This document shows positions 27,971 through 39,140 of a stretch of 64,000 nt of DNA, in pieces. A program made the position numbers and the translations under genes. The notes under the pieces were generated by a model, which did not search any database, had not been told where the DNA came from, and was given only the letters and a program-made list of their open reading frames with translations. Source of the stretch: Pseudomonas parafulva (GTDB lineage: Bacteria; Pseudomonadota; Gammaproteobacteria; Pseudomonadales; Pseudomonadaceae); NCBI RefSeq assembly GCF_000800255.1, contig NZ_CP009747.1, positions 2,604,001 to 2,668,000 of the forward strand. The letters are read 5' to 3'. The first letter of the stretch is position 1. Each line of letters begins with the position of its first letter.

Positions 27971-29326
27971 TCAACCTGACTTGTCCAGGGGCGCCTGGGA
28001 AACAGCGGGATCGACCGAAGCCGGATGCTCGATCTCGCCTTCGGTGACCTCGGTGTCTTCGGCCGCCACCGGCGTCTGCATCACATCCTGAACCGTCTGC
28101 TCGTCCACCCGCGGGTCGAGCGCCGCCGACAAAGGCGAGCCCGCCGCCGGCATCGCCACGTGACCCAGCGGCGCGTCCTGCACCTGGTGCAGACCGGTAA
28201 CCGCTTTGGGCCGTATGCGCCAGACCAGTACCAAGGCGAAGAATACGAAGAAGGCGTACAGCATCTGCGCGCCAAGTACCTTCATCAGCACACCCGCCAC
28301 CAGCGGCCCGATGCTCGCGCCGACGCCGTAGGTCACCAGCAACATCGCCGTCAGCGACACCCGCCGCTCGCTTTCCACGTGGTCGTTGGAAAACGCCACG
28401 GCCAGCGGGTACAGGCAGAACTGCAGCAGCGACACGATGAAGCCCATCGCGAACAACACCTCCAAGGGCACGCTGGGCAGAATCGCCAGCGGCAGCGACG
28501 CCACGGCCAGTCCTATGGAGATGCTGCGAATCAGCAGCGCACGGTCATAGCGGTCCGACAACCAGCCCAGCGGCCACTGCACCACGAGACCGGCGAAGAT
28601 GCAGCAGCCCATGAACAGACCGACCTGCTCGGTGCTGAGCCCCTGGCGCGCTGCATACAGCGGGGCCAGACCGTAGAACGCACCGACGATCAATCCGGCG
28701 CCCAGTACCGTGCTCAACGACTGCGGCACCCGCTTGATGAAGAACTTCGGCTCCATGGGTGCAGGCCGCAACGGCGCAGGGTGAATTCGACGGGTCATGG
28801 CCACCGGCACCAGGCACAGGGCAAAGCACATGGCCACCAGCATCAGCAGCTCAGGACCCAGTGCCGGGTGTACCACCAGGATCAATTGACCCAGCACCAG
28901 GCCCAGGTAGGAAGCGATCATGTAGCCGCTGAACACCGCACCCCGCTGCTTGGCATCGGCCTGCTCGTTGAGCCAGCTCTCGATGACCATGTACTGGCAC
29001 ATCATGCCCAGGCCAACGATCACCCGCAGGCCGATCCAGGCCGGTACGTAGTTGGTCATGCCGTGTCCCAGCACCGCCGCGCCGACGATACCGGCGCAGG
29101 TGGCATAGGCCCGGATATGCCCGACCCGACCGATCAGCCGATGGCCGACCTTGCCGCCCAATGCCAGGCCGAAATAGTTGGCGGCCATCAGCGCACCCAC
29201 CCATAGGCTGTCGACCTGATCGGCGGCCAGGCGCAGGGCCAGGTAGGTACTGAGCAGACCGGATCCGATCAGCATCATCAACGCAGCGAAATACAACGAA
29301 CGAAAGGACTTCCAGATCTGGCGCAT
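27971..29326 (-). CDS. MFS transporter, YcaD-like
   Basis: The 451-residue product is an inner-membrane major facilitator with about twelve hydrophobic segments in the first 385 residues and a hydrophilic, acidic cytoplasmic tail of about 65 residues. It resembles the YcaD-like group (E-S-W-L-N near residue 115, G-W-L-S-D-R-Y-D-R in the loop between helices 8 and 9). Substrate unknown. It is downstream of and on the same strand as a gamma-glutamylpolyamine-synthetase-like gene, which by itself is weak evidence for a link to amine metabolism. Confidence 0.8.
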   Translation of the reverse strand: MRQIWKSFRSLYFAALMMLIGSGLLSTYLALRLAADQVDSLWVGALMAANYFGLALGGKVGHRLIGRVGHIRAYATCAGIVGAAVLGHGMTNYVPAWIGLRVIVGLGMMCQYMVIESWLNEQADAKQRGAVFSGYMIASYLGLVLGQLILVVHPALGPELLMLVAMCFALCLVPVAMTRRIHPAPLRPAPMEPKFFIKRVPQSLSTVLGAGLIVGAFYGLAPLYAARQGLSTEQVGLFMGCCIFAGLVVQWPLGWLSDRYDRALLIRSISIGLAVASLPLAILPSVPLEVLFAMGFIVSLLQFCLYPLAVAFSNDHVESERRVSLTAMLLVTYGVGASIGPLVAGVLMKVLGAQMLYAFFVFFALVLVWRIRPKAVTGLHQVQDAPLGHVAMPAAGSPLSAALDPRVDEQTVQDVMQTPVAAEDTEVTEGEIEHPASVDPAVSQAPLDKSG

Positions 29327-29395
29327 GCGACCCCGCGGGCTCCTTGGGCAGGTATGGTGCTGCTGGACAGCATAAGGTCTGTGAACCGTTCATGG

Positions 29396-29423
29396 GCCGC
29401 TGGCCGGAAAAAAAACCAGCGGC
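29396..29423 (-). terminator. Weak hairpin after the glutamine-synthetase-like gene
   Basis: GCCGCTGG at 29396-29403 pairs with CCAGCGGC at 29416-29423. The run of eight Ts (minus strand) is in the loop rather than after the stem, so this is not a standard terminator. Confidence 0.3.
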
Positions 29424-29451
29424 GACGCAGGCGCAGAACAGCGTGTCTCGA

Positions 29452-30795
29452 TCAGGCCTGCGCGGCCAGCACCCGCCGCTCCCAGGGGGTGATCTCGTCG
29501 AGAAAATCGCTCAGTTCCAGCAGCTTGGTGGCGACGTATCCTTCGATGAACACCTCGCCGAACAGTTCCCGCGCCAGTGCGCTGCGACGCAGGCGTTCGA
29601 GACCGGCATGCAAGGTGCACGGCAGGCTCAGGTGCTCGGGCACGGTGAACTCGCCCTGCACGGCCGGTGCAGGTTGCAGCCTGCGCTCCAGGCCGTGAAG
29701 GCCAGCCGCCAAGCTGGCAGCGAGCGCCAGGTAGGGGTTGCAGTCGGCCCCCGGCAGGCGGTTTTCCACGCGCCGGGCCACGGGCGCGCTGGCCGGGATG
29801 CGCAGGCCGGCGGCGCGGTTGTCCTGCGACCAGCAGGCGTTGTTCGGCGAGGCGTAGGGGTGACACAGCCGCTGGTAGGAATTGACGTTGGGTGCGAACA
29901 GCGCGGTGAAGTCGGCCATGCAAGCCTGCAGTCCGCCGATGAAGTGATCGAAGCGCTCGGTCGCCCGCCCCTGCTCATCACTGAAGACATTTCGACCTGT
30001 GGCGATTTCGACCAGGCTCTGGTGGATGTGCATCGAGCTGCCCGGCGTGTACGCCAGCGGCTTGGCCATGCACACCACGGTCAGCCCGTGCCTGAGCGCC
30101 ACTTCCTTGAGCAGGTGCTTGAACAGGAAAGTCTGGTCGGCCAACAACAAGGCATCACCGTGCAGCAGGTTGATCTCGAACTGGCTGACACCCATCTCGT
30201 GCATGAAAGTATCGCGCGGCAGCCCCAGCGCCGCCATGCAACGGTACACCTCGTCGAAGAACGGCCGCAGGCCATTGTTGGAGCTGACGCTGAAGGCCGA
30301 GTGGCCCAGTTCGCGACGCCCATCCAGGCCCAGGGGCGGCACGAACGGCTGGTGCGGATCCGGATTGGCGGCGAAGACGAAGAACTCCAGCTCGGTGGCC
30401 ACCACCGGCGCCAGGCCGAGGGCGGCATAGCGTGCGATGACCGCCTTGAGCTGGCCGCGCGTGGACAACGGCGAGGGTGTGCCATCAAGCTCCACCGCAT
30501 CACAAATCGCCAGCGCCCGTGGGCGGTCACTCCAGGGCAGCACGTGGGTCTGTTTTGGGTCAGCGACCAGTGCCAGATCACCGTCGTCACTGCCGTAGAA
30601 CTTCGCCGGGGGGTAGCCGCCCATGATGCACTGCAGCAATACGCCACGCGCCATCTGCAAGCGTCGCCCTTCGAGGAAACCCTCGGCGGTCATCACCTTG
30701 CCTCGAGGTACGCCGTTCAGGTCGGGCGTGACGCATTCGATTTCGTCGATGCCGGTCAGGCGCTCGGCAGCAGAGCGCAGGCCTTGGGTCGTCAT
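29452..30795 (-). CDS. Glutamine-synthetase-family ligase, gamma-glutamylpolyamine synthetase type
   Basis: The 447-residue product is a type I glutamine synthetase fold: beta-grasp N-domain (V-T-P-D-L-N-G-V-P-R-G-K) and catalytic domain with T-E-L-E-F-F, S-S-M-H-I-H-Q-S and a C-terminal N-P-Y-L-A-L-A-A-S-L-A-A-G. The shorter length and these motifs fit the PuuA/Spu group, which ligates glutamate to putrescine or other amines with ATP, rather than the housekeeping GlnA. ATG 30795 is preferred because AAGGA precedes it; the frame is open 27 codons further. It lies beside bkdR but on its own. Confidence 0.85.
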   Translation of the reverse strand: MTTQGLRSAAERLTGIDEIECVTPDLNGVPRGKVMTAEGFLEGRRLQMARGVLLQCIMGGYPPAKFYGSDDGDLALVADPKQTHVLPWSDRPRALAICDAVELDGTPSPLSTRGQLKAVIARYAALGLAPVVATELEFFVFAANPDPHQPFVPPLGLDGRRELGHSAFSVSSNNGLRPFFDEVYRCMAALGLPRDTFMHEMGVSQFEINLLHGDALLLADQTFLFKHLLKEVALRHGLTVVCMAKPLAYTPGSSMHIHQSLVEIATGRNVFSDEQGRATERFDHFIGGLQACMADFTALFAPNVNSYQRLCHPYASPNNACWSQDNRAAGLRIPASAPVARRVENRLPGADCNPYLALAASLAAGLHGLERRLQPAPAVQGEFTVPEHLSLPCTLHAGLERLRRSALARELFGEVFIEGYVATKLLELSDFLDEITPWERRVLAAQA

Positions 30796-30900
30796 CACAG
30801 AGATCCTTGTTGTTTTGGCTGGCCGCGAGCGGCGACAGGCACAACATAGGCCGGGGGTGTTTAAAATATCAAGCACCCTGCACAGGGTGACGGCTATGCC

Positions 30901-31386
30901 CTATTCCCGCAGGGTCATGCCGTTGGCCGGCAGCGGCAAGGCGGTCTTGTAACGCACCTGTTTGAGGGCGAAGCTGGAACGGATGTTGGCCACCCCCGGC
31001 AAGCGCGTCAGGTAGTCGAGAAAGCGCTCCAGCGCCTGGATACTGGGCAGCAGCACACGCAACAGATAATCCGGATCGCCGGTCATCAGGTAGCACTCCA
31101 TCACCTCCGGGCGCTCGGCGATTTCCTCCTCGAAACGGTGCAGCGATTGCTCCACCTGTTTCTCCAGGCTCACATGGATGAACACATTGACGTCCAGTCC
31201 CAGCACCTCTGGCGACAGCAATGTCACCTGCTGACGGATCACACCCTGCTCTTCCATGGCCTTGACGCGGTTGAAGCAAGGGGTCGGCGACAGGTTCACC
31301 GAGCGCGCCAGCTCAGCGTTGGTGATCCGTGCATTCTCCTGGAGGCTGTTGAGAATGCCGATATCCGTGCGATCGAGTTTTCGCAT
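30901..31386 (-). CDS. bkdR: Lrp-family activator BkdR
   Basis: BkdR activates the divergent bkd operon in response to branched-chain amino acids. The 161-residue product has an N-terminal HTH ([21 protein letters not shown]) and a C-terminal RAM/AsnC domain ([14 protein letters not shown]). Identity rests on the family plus the conserved position immediately divergent from bkdA1, 197 bases away. Confidence 0.93.
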   Translation of the reverse strand: MRKLDRTDIGILNSLQENARITNAELARSVNLSPTPCFNRVKAMEEQGVIRQQVTLLSPEVLGLDVNVFIHVSLEKQVEQSLHRFEEEIAERPEVMECYLMTGDPDYLLRVLLPSIQALERFLDYLTRLPGVANIRSSFALKQVRYKTALPLPANGMTLRE

Positions 31387-31460
31387 GAGACAAATTCACC
31401 TGATTCTTGTGGTTGTGCGGAATGTTTATCTGTGCCCTGCGGCAAAGGCAATCAACTTGA

Positions 31461-31473
31461 GAGAAATATTCTC
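31461..31473. promoter_or_regulatory. Palindrome in the bkdR-bkdA1 intergenic region
   Basis: GAGAA-ATA-TTCTC is a perfect inverted repeat, AT-rich in the centre, in the 197-bp divergent control region. BkdR is known to bind several sites in this region in P. putida; whether this palindrome is one is inference. Confidence 0.35.
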
Positions 31474-31505
31474 CGAGCCAGCCTCTAAGATGTAGGGAAC
31501 GCTGA

Positions 31506-32816
<1,311 letters not shown>

Positions 32817-32817
32817 G

Positions 32818-33873
32818 ATGAACGATCACACCAGCATCAACCCGGAAAACGCCATGACCACCAGCACCCTGACCATGATCCAGGCCCTGCGCTCGGCCAT
32901 GGATGTCATGCTCGAACGCGACGAGGACGTGGTCGTCTATGGCCAGGACGTCGGTTACTTCGGCGGCGTGTTCCGCTGCACCGAGGGCCTGCAGGCCAAG
33001 TACGGCAAGTCGCGGGTGTTCGACGCGCCGATCTCCGAGAGCGGCATCGTCGGCACGGCGGTAGGCATGGGCGCCTATGGTCTGCGCCCGGTGGTGGAAA
33101 TCCAGTTCGCCGACTACTTCTATCCTGCCTCCGACCAGATCGTCTCGGAGATGGCGCGCCTGCGCTATCGCTCGGCGGGCGAATTCATCTCCCCACTGAC
33201 CCTGCGCATGCCCTGCGGCGGCGGTATCTACGGCGGCCAGACCCATAGCCAAAGCCCGGAAGCGATGTTCACCCAGGTCTGCGGCCTGCGCACGGTGATG
33301 CCGTCCAACCCCTACGATGCCAAGGGCCTGCTGATCGCCTCCATCGAATGCGACGACCCAGTGATCTTCCTCGAGCCCAAGCGCCTGTACAACGGCCCCT
33401 TCGACGGCCACCACGATCGTCCGGTGACGCCTTGGTCCAAGCACCCGCACAGCGCAGTGCCCGACGGTTACTACCGCGTGCCGCTGGACAAGGCCGCCAT
33501 CACTCGCCCCGGCAACGATGTCACAGTGATCACCTACGGCACCACGGTCTACGTGGCCCAAGTGGCCGCCGAAGAGAGCGGCGTCGATGCCGAGGTGATC
33601 GACTTGCGCAGCCTGTGGCCGCTGGACCTGGACACAATCGTGGCCTCAGTGAAAAAGACCGGACGCTGCGTGGTGGTGCACGAAGCCACGCGCACCTGCG
33701 GCTTTGGCGCCGAACTGGTGTCGCTGGTGCAGGAGCACTGCTTCCATCACCTCGAAGCACCGATCGAACGCGTCACCGGCTGGGACACACCCTACCCTCA
33801 CGCACAGGAATGGGCCTACTTCCCAGGGCCTGCGCGGGTCGGTGCGGCATTGAAACGGGTCATGGAGGTCTGA
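32818..33873 (+). CDS. bkdA2: 2-oxoisovalerate dehydrogenase E1 beta subunit
   Basis: The 351-residue product is the pyrimidine-binding beta subunit of E1: V-V-V-Y-G-Q-D-V-G-Y-F-G-G-V-F-R, the F-D-A-P-I-S-E segment and the transketolase C-domain. ATG 32818 is chosen since the upstream open frame overlaps bkdA1; a further ATG twelve codons in (near T-T-S-T-L-T) is a possible alternative. It ends directly against the bkdB start. Confidence 0.96.
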   Translation: MNDHTSINPENAMTTSTLTMIQALRSAMDVMLERDEDVVVYGQDVGYFGGVFRCTEGLQAKYGKSRVFDAPISESGIVGTAVGMGAYGLRPVVEIQFADYFYPASDQIVSEMARLRYRSAGEFISPLTLRMPCGGGIYGGQTHSQSPEAMFTQVCGLRTVMPSNPYDAKGLLIASIECDDPVIFLEPKRLYNGPFDGHHDRPVTPWSKHPHSAVPDGYYRVPLDKAAITRPGNDVTVITYGTTVYVAQVAAEESGVDAEVIDLRSLWPLDLDTIVASVKKTGRCVVVHEATRTCGFGAELVSLVQEHCFHHLEAPIERVTGWDTPYPHAQEWAYFPGPARVGAALKRVMEV

Positions 33874-35154
33874 ATGGGCACGCACGTCATCAAGATGCCG
33901 GACATCGGCGAAGGCATCGCCCAGGTCGAGCTGGTGGAGTGGTTCGTCAAGGTCGGCGACCTGATCGCCGAGGATCAGGTAGTGGCCGATGTCATGACCG
34001 ACAAGGCCACGGTGGAGATTCCCTCGCCGGTCAGCGGCAAGGTGCTGGCCTTGGGCGGGCAACCCGGAGAGGTCATGGCCGTGGGCAGCGAACTGATCCG
34101 GATCGAGGTCGAAGGCAGCGGCAATCATGTCGATGCCGCGCCGAGCCAGGTGCAACAGTCCGCGGCCGCCGTCGCGCCGGCGCAGGTCGAAGTCCAGGCA
34201 GCGCCACAGCCGCCCATCGAGCGCACTTCCACGCCTGAAGCCGGTCCGGTCGCCTCGCCCATCGTCCCACGCGAAGCCCAGGAAAAGCCGCTGGCCTCCC
34301 CCGCCGTGCGCAAGCGCGCGCTGGATGCCGGCATCGAGTTGCGCTACGTGCACGGCAGCGGGCCGGCCGGGCGGATTCTCCACGAAGACCTGGATGCCTT
34401 CATCAGCGCACCACAGGGCGCTGCGGGTCAGCGCTCGCCCGCCTGCGGCAAACGCACCGACAGCCAACAGGTGCCGGTGATCGGTCTGCGGCGCAAGATC
34501 GCCCAGCGCATGCAGGACGCCAAACGCCGAGTGGCACATTTCAGTTACGTCGAAGAAGTCGACGTGACCCAGCTCGAAGCCTTGCGCCAGCAGCTCAACG
34601 CGCAATACGGCGAGCGTCGCGGCAAACTCACCCTGCTGCCATTGCTGGTGCGCGCGTTGGTGGTCGCCCTGCGTGACTTCCCACAGATCAACGCCACTTA
34701 TGACGACGAAGCCCAGCTCATCACCCGCCACGGCGCTGTTCACGTCGGTATTGCCACCCAAAGCGACAGCGGTTTGATGGTGCCGGTGTTGCGCCACGCC
34801 GAGGCGGGCAGCCTGTGGGACAACGCCAGTGAGATCGCCCGCGTGGCGCAGGCCGCACGCGGCAACAAGGCCAGTCGCGAAGAGCTGTCCGGTTCGACCA
34901 TCACCCTGACCAGCCTGGGCGCCCTGGGCGGCATCGTCAGCACGCCGGTGGTCAATACCCCGGAAGTGGCGATCGTCGGGGTCAACCGCATCGTCGAGCG
35001 GCCGGTGGTCGTCGGCGGGCAGATCGTCGTGCGCAAGATGATGAACCTGTCCAGCTCGTTCGATCACCGTGTGGTCGACGGCATGGATGCCGCGCTGTTC
35101 ATCCAGGCCGTGCGCGGCTTGCTGGAACAACCCGCCTGCCTGTTCGTGGAGTGA
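33874..35154 (+). CDS. bkdB: Branched-chain keto-acid dehydrogenase E2, dihydrolipoyl acyltransferase
   Basis: The E2 core transfers the acyl group from E1 to CoA. The 426-residue protein has one lipoyl domain (1-80) with the lipoylated Lys44 in M-T-D-K-A-T, an Ala/Pro-rich linker, a peripheral E1/E3-binding domain (about 140-175, S-P-A-V-R-K-R-A). The catalytic domain ends with F-D-H-R-V-V-D-G, whose His and Asp are catalytic. The stop overlaps the region just before lpdV. Confidence 0.97.
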   Translation: MGTHVIKMPDIGEGIAQVELVEWFVKVGDLIAEDQVVADVMTDKATVEIPSPVSGKVLALGGQPGEVMAVGSELIRIEVEGSGNHVDAAPSQVQQSAAAVAPAQVEVQAAPQPPIERTSTPEAGPVASPIVPREAQEKPLASPAVRKRALDAGIELRYVHGSGPAGRILHEDLDAFISAPQGAAGQRSPACGKRTDSQQVPVIGLRRKIAQRMQDAKRRVAHFSYVEEVDVTQLEALRQQLNAQYGERRGKLTLLPLLVRALVVALRDFPQINATYDDEAQLITRHGAVHVGIATQSDSGLMVPVLRHAEAGSLWDNASEIARVAQAARGNKASREELSGSTITLTSLGALGGIVSTPVVNTPEVAIVGVNRIVERPVVVGGQIVVRKMMNLSSSFDHRVVDGMDAALFIQAVRGLLEQPACLFVE

Positions 35155-35156
35155 GT

Positions 35157-36536
35157 ATGCAACCGATCATCGAGACGACCCTGCTGATCATCGGCGGCGG
35201 GCCCGGCGGCTACGTGGCGGCCATCCGCGCCGGACAACTGGGCATTCCGACCGTGCTGGTCGAGGGCCAGGCACTGGGCGGCACCTGCCTGAACGTTGGC
35301 TGCATTCCGTCCAAGGCCTTGATTCATGTCGCTGAGCAGTTCCACCAGGCCACACGGCTGAGCGGCGACTCGCCGCTGGGTATCCGCGTGACGGCGCCAC
35401 AGCTGGATATCGGCCGTAGCGTGCAATGGAAGGACGGTATCGTCGACCGACTCACCAGCGGCGTCGCCGCCCTGCTGAAAAAGCAGGGTGTGCAGGTCAT
35501 CCATGGCTGGGCGAAGATCCTCGACGGCAAGCACGTGGAGGTCGACGGCCAGCGTATCCAGTGCGAGCACCTGCTGCTGGCAACCGGCTCCAGCAGCGTC
35601 GAACTGCCGATGCTGCCGCTCGGCGGGCCGGTCATTTCCTCCACCGAGGCCCTGGCACCTGAGCGTCTGCCAGAACATCTGGTGGTCGTCGGGGGTGGCT
35701 ACATTGGCCTGGAACTGGGCATTGCCTATCGCAAGCTCGGGGCGCGAGTCAGCGTGGTGGAGGCGCGCGAGCGTATTCTGCCGAGCTACGATGCCGAGCT
35801 CACGGCACCGGTGTCTGAATCACTGAAGGCGCTCGGCATTGCTCTGCACCTGGGATACAGCGTCGAGGGGTATGAAGATGGCAGTCTGCGGGCACGCTCC
35901 AAGGCTGACGAACGGCTGCGCCTGGAGGCCGACCAGGTGCTGGTGGCCGTTGGGCGTCGGCCGCGCACTCACGGCTTTGGCCTTGAAGGCCTGGCCTTGA
36001 CCATGAACGGGGCGGCTATCGCCATCGACGAACGCTGCCAGACCAGCATGCGTAACGTCTGGGCCATCGGCGATGTGACAGGTGAGCCGATGCTCGCACA
36101 CCGAGCCATGGCCCAGGGCGAAATGGTGGCCGAGCTGATCGCCGGCAAGACGCGACGATTCGAACCCGCCGCCATTGCTGCGGTGTGCTTCACCGATCCG
36201 GAAGTGGTGGTGGCCGGCAAGACGCCGGACCAGGCCCAGGCGCTAGGCCTGGACTGCATCGTCGCGCAGTTCCCCTTCGCCGCCAATGGCCGAGCCATGA
36301 GCCTGGAGGCCAAGCGCGGCTTCGTGCGGGTAGTGGCGCGCCGCGACAATCATCTGATCGTGGGCTGGCAGGCGGTCGGGGCGGCGGTGTCGGAATTGTC
36401 TACAGCCTTTGCCCAATCGCTGGAGATGGGCGCGCGCCTGGAGGATGTGGCCGGCACCATCCATGCTCATCCAACGCTCGGCGAGGCGGTGCAGGAAGCT
36501 GCACTACGGGCACTGGGACACGCGTTGCATATTTGA
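35157..36536 (+). CDS. lpdV: Dihydrolipoamide dehydrogenase E3-Val, LPD-Val
   Basis: This FAD enzyme reoxidises the lipoyl group of BkdB and reduces NAD. The 459-residue protein has the FAD site G-G-G-P-G-G at 13-18 and the redox pair Cys44 and Cys49 in G-G-T-C-L-N-V-G-C. The NAD site [11 protein letters not shown] follows, and H-A-H-P-T-L-G-E lies at the C-terminal interface. ATG 35157, with GGAG six bases before it, fits the known LPD-Val start better than GTG 35151. P. putida is known for this dedicated third lipoamide dehydrogenase. Confidence 0.96.
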   Translation: MQPIIETTLLIIGGGPGGYVAAIRAGQLGIPTVLVEGQALGGTCLNVGCIPSKALIHVAEQFHQATRLSGDSPLGIRVTAPQLDIGRSVQWKDGIVDRLTSGVAALLKKQGVQVIHGWAKILDGKHVEVDGQRIQCEHLLLATGSSSVELPMLPLGGPVISSTEALAPERLPEHLVVVGGGYIGLELGIAYRKLGARVSVVEARERILPSYDAELTAPVSESLKALGIALHLGYSVEGYEDGSLRARSKADERLRLEADQVLVAVGRRPRTHGFGLEGLALTMNGAAIAIDERCQTSMRNVWAIGDVTGEPMLAHRAMAQGEMVAELIAGKTRRFEPAAIAAVCFTDPEVVVAGKTPDQAQALGLDCIVAQFPFAANGRAMSLEAKRGFVRVVARRDNHLIVGWQAVGAAVSELSTAFAQSLEMGARLEDVAGTIHAHPTLGEAVQEAALRALGHALHI

Positions 36537-36613
36537 TGGCGTAGACAGGCGGGCCGGGGTTGCAGCATTGGCGGCCCTGGCGGTCTGGCGCGCACTGGCC
36601 AGAGAAAGAGATG

Positions 36614-36685
36614 TGTCCCCTGCTGGAATCGAACCAGCATCTAACCCTTAGGAGGGGCTTGTTCTATCCGTTGAACTAAGGGGAC
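36614..36685 (-). tRNA. tRNA-Arg(CCT)
   Basis: The minus strand folds into a cloverleaf: acceptor GTCCCCT pairs with AGGGGAC, D-arm TAGTTCAACGGATA, anticodon stem AGCCC/GGGTT with loop CTCCTAA (anticodon CCT), T-arm with GGTTCGATTCC. CCA is not encoded (discriminator A followed by CAT). It reads AGG codons. Genes of this tRNA are common integration sites of islands in pseudomonads. Confidence 0.95.
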
Positions 36686-37307
36686 ATCGCGGCGAGCATT
36701 CTACGCAGATTCAGTAGCTTGGAGAAGCTAACCAAGCTCGAGTGCGAGGCACAAGGCCCGCATGTTAACCATCCCATCGCTATTTGTCATGACCAAGATG
36801 GCGCGTGGCTTGTCGTCCTCTTCCTCCATTCCCCTCCCCAGCACGCCTACGGGATTAATTGCATATTAGTGGCATCGACAGGGAATTTTTTCCGTGACCG
36901 CGGTCCAAACGTCAACGTCGGGCATTGAAGGCCTGATGGGGAGTGCTTGTGACAGGTCGTCGAGGCAGTCCGCTGGCAGCGCAAGACTCTTGGGATCGTT
37001 AGTCATTTCCCTAGGCTTTTGCCGGTTTTACCAGCTCTTTTGAGCCGGATGCGGACTTAAGTGCAAACTGATCGCGTGTAAAACTTTTCAAACCAGTACG
37101 CATTTCTGATAATTGGTGCTGGCAAAAAGCCTTTATTCGGATCACTATTTGTCACAGAATTGACGCCAAAGAAACGGCGACCTTGAGGCAAGATGAGCAT
37201 CCAAAATCATAACGGTTGAACATTTTGCTCTCGCCACGGTCGTAGCCACAACCGTGCGGCCAATTTGAGAACCGCTTCCCTGAACCCGAACTAACCGGTC
37301 AATTAAT
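36686..37307. other. 620-bp gene-free stretch upstream of amrZ
   Basis: It is AT-richer than its surroundings. The only frames are short, start poorly and show no family resemblance. No convincing promoter was located, although the A/T-rich part after 37020 is where the amrZ promoter must lie. No integrase remnant and no direct repeat of the tRNA end was noticed. Confidence 0.6.
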
Positions 37308-37634
37308 ATGCGCCCAATGAAACAGGCTATCTACTCCAGCCGCACCGCTGACAAGTTTGTCGTCCGCCTGCCTGACGGGATGCGTGAGCGCATTGCCGAG
37401 GTAGCGCGCAACCATCACCGCAGCATGAACTCCGAAATCATCGCCCGCCTGGAGCAAAGCCTTATCCAGGAAGGTGCCCTGGGCGATGAGCTGAGCATGC
37501 GCCTGGACAGCCCTGAGTTGTCACTGCATGAGCGCGAACTGCTGCAACGCTTCCGCCAGCTCACCCACCGCCAGCAGAATGCCCTGGTCGCCCTCATCGC
37601 CCACGATGTGGAAATGGCCGCAGACGCCTCCTGA
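37308..37634 (+). CDS. amrZ: Ribbon-helix-helix regulator AmrZ (AlgZ)
   Basis: AmrZ is an Arc-like tetrameric regulator of flagella, exopolysaccharide and cyclic di-GMP genes. The 108-residue product matches the length and sequence of known AmrZ: flexible N-terminus (M-R-P-M-K-Q-A), beta-strand K-F-V-V-R-L-P that contacts DNA bases, helices with [12 protein letters not shown], and the conserved tetramerisation tail with [11 protein letters not shown]. In P. fluorescens and P. aeruginosa it controls fleQ, so it connects to the flagellar genes in this window. Confidence 0.93.
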   Translation: MRPMKQAIYSSRTADKFVVRLPDGMRERIAEVARNHHRSMNSEIIARLEQSLIQEGALGDELSMRLDSPELSLHERELLQRFRQLTHRQQNALVALIAHDVEMAADAS

Positions 37635-37651
37635 GGCTTCCAACGCCCACG

Positions 37652-37679
37652 AAAAAAGCCAGCGTAAGCTGGCTTTTTT
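37652..37679. terminator. Bidirectional terminator between amrZ and mgtE
   Basis: AAAAAAGCCAGC, loop GTAA, GCTGGCTTTTTT: a perfect 12-bp stem with A and T runs on the two sides, located between convergent genes. Confidence 0.95.
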
Positions 37680-37697
37680 CGTTGTGGCTGCAAAGCC

Positions 37698-39140
37698 TCA
37701 GAGCAGGAACAGCGTCGCCAGACCCAGGAAGATGAAGAAGCCGCCGCTGTCGGTCACCGCCGTGATCATCACGCTCGAGCCCATCGCAGGGTCTCGCCCC
37801 AAACGCGTCAGGGTCATGGGAATCAGGACGCCCATGAAGGCCGCCAGCAACAGGTTGAGGGTCATGGCTGCGGTCATCACCACACCCAACGACCAACTGC
37901 CGTAGAGCAGGAACGCCACCGCACCGATCACCCCACCCCAGATCAGGCCATTGAGCAGCGACACCGCCAGCTCCTTGCGCATCAGGCGGCGCGTGTTACC
38001 CGGTGATACCTGATCCAGCGCCATGGCACGCACGATCATGGTGATGGTCTGGTTGCCCGAGTTGCCACCGATGCCGGCAACGATAGGCATCAACGCAGCC
38101 AGAGCCACCAGCTTCTCGATCGAACCTTCGAACAGACCGATTACCCGCGAGGCGACGAAAGCAGTGATCAGGTTGATTGCAAGCCATGCCCAACGGTTGC
38201 GCAACGAACGCCAAACCGAAGCGAAGATATCTTCCTCCTCGCGCAGACCGGCCATGTTGAGCACTTCGCTCTCACTTTCCTCACGAATCAGGTCGACCAT
38301 TTCATCGATGGTCAGACGACCAATGAGACGCCCGCCTTTGTCCACCACCGGAGCGGATACCAAGTCATAACGCTCGAAGGCCTGCGCCGCATCATAAGCA
38401 TCTTCTTCGGGTGTGAAGCTGACCGGATCGGTCGCCATGACCTCCGCCACTTTCTTGTCCGGGTCATTGACCAGCAAGCGTTTGATGGGCAGCACGCCTT
38501 TGAGGATGCCGCCCTGATCGACCACGAACAGTTTGTCGGTGTGGCCGGGCAGCTCTTTGAGCCGTCGCAGGTAACGCAGCACCACCTCAAGGCTGACGTC
38601 TTCGCGGATGGTGACCATCTCGAAGTCCATCAGCGCACCGACTTGCTCCTCGTCGTAGCTCAACGCCGAGCGCACGCGCTCGCGCTGCTGGGCATCGAGG
38701 CTCTCCATCAGCTCATGAACAACGTCGCGAGGCAGCTCTGGCGCAAGGTCAGCCAGTTCGTCGGCATCCATCTCCTTGGCGGCAGCGAGCAGCTCGTGAT
38801 CGTCCATGTCGGCGATCAGCGTCTGGCGCACAGCGTCGGAGACTTCCAGGAGAATGTCGCCATCGCGATCCGAGCGCACCAACTGCCAGACCGTCAGACG
38901 GTCTTCCAGGGGCAAGGCTTCAAGGATGTAGGCGATATCGGCGGGGTGCAGATCATCGAGCTTGCGTTGCAGCTCGACCAGGTTCTGCCGGTGGACGAGG
39001 TTTTCCACCAGGTCGTTGTGCTGACCTTCCTGGCGGTGGGTCAGGTCTTCGACCAGACGTTGGCGCTGCAGCAGCTCGATCACCTGAGCCAGGCGATCCT
39101 GCAGGCTTTCTTGAACTTTCTTTACTTCGACTTCGGTCAT
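37698..39140 (-). CDS. mgtE: Magnesium transporter MgtE
   Basis: MgtE is a Mg2+ channel gated by cytosolic Mg2+. The 480-residue product shows the N-terminal helical Mg-sensing domain (about 30-160) and two CBS domains (about 165-285, with V-V-D-Q-G-G and F-E-R-Y-D-L-V-S-A-P-V-V-D). Five membrane helices follow from about 315, including G-G-N-S-G-N-Q-T and the pore segment A-V-T-D-S-G-G-F-F-I-F-L-G-L-A. GGAG before the ATG supports the start. Monocistronic. Confidence 0.95.
   Translation of the reverse strand: MTEVEVKKVQESLQDRLAQVIELLQRQRLVEDLTHRQEGQHNDLVENLVHRQNLVELQRKLDDLHPADIAYILEALPLEDRLTVWQLVRSDRDGDILLEVSDAVRQTLIADMDDHELLAAAKEMDADELADLAPELPRDVVHELMESLDAQQRERVRSALSYDEEQVGALMDFEMVTIREDVSLEVVLRYLRRLKELPGHTDKLFVVDQGGILKGVLPIKRLLVNDPDKKVAEVMATDPVSFTPEEDAYDAAQAFERYDLVSAPVVDKGGRLIGRLTIDEMVDLIREESESEVLNMAGLREEEDIFASVWRSLRNRWAWLAINLITAFVASRVIGLFEGSIEKLVALAALMPIVAGIGGNSGNQTITMIVRAMALDQVSPGNTRRLMRKELAVSLLNGLIWGGVIGAVAFLLYGSWSLGVVMTAAMTLNLLLAAFMGVLIPMTLTRLGRDPAMGSSVMITAVTDSGGFFIFLGLATLFLL

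Noticed and set aside
36719..36928. 69-codon open frame after tRNA-Arg(CCT)
   Set aside because: Begins at a non-ATG codon without a ribosome site, no family resemblance, AT-rich non-coding composition.
37081..37109. AlgU-like promoter AAACTT ... TCTGA upstream of amrZ
   Set aside because: The spacer is 18 bases against the usual 16-17 and the first base of the -35 element is wrong. Plausible from the known AlgU control of amrZ but not listed as a feature.
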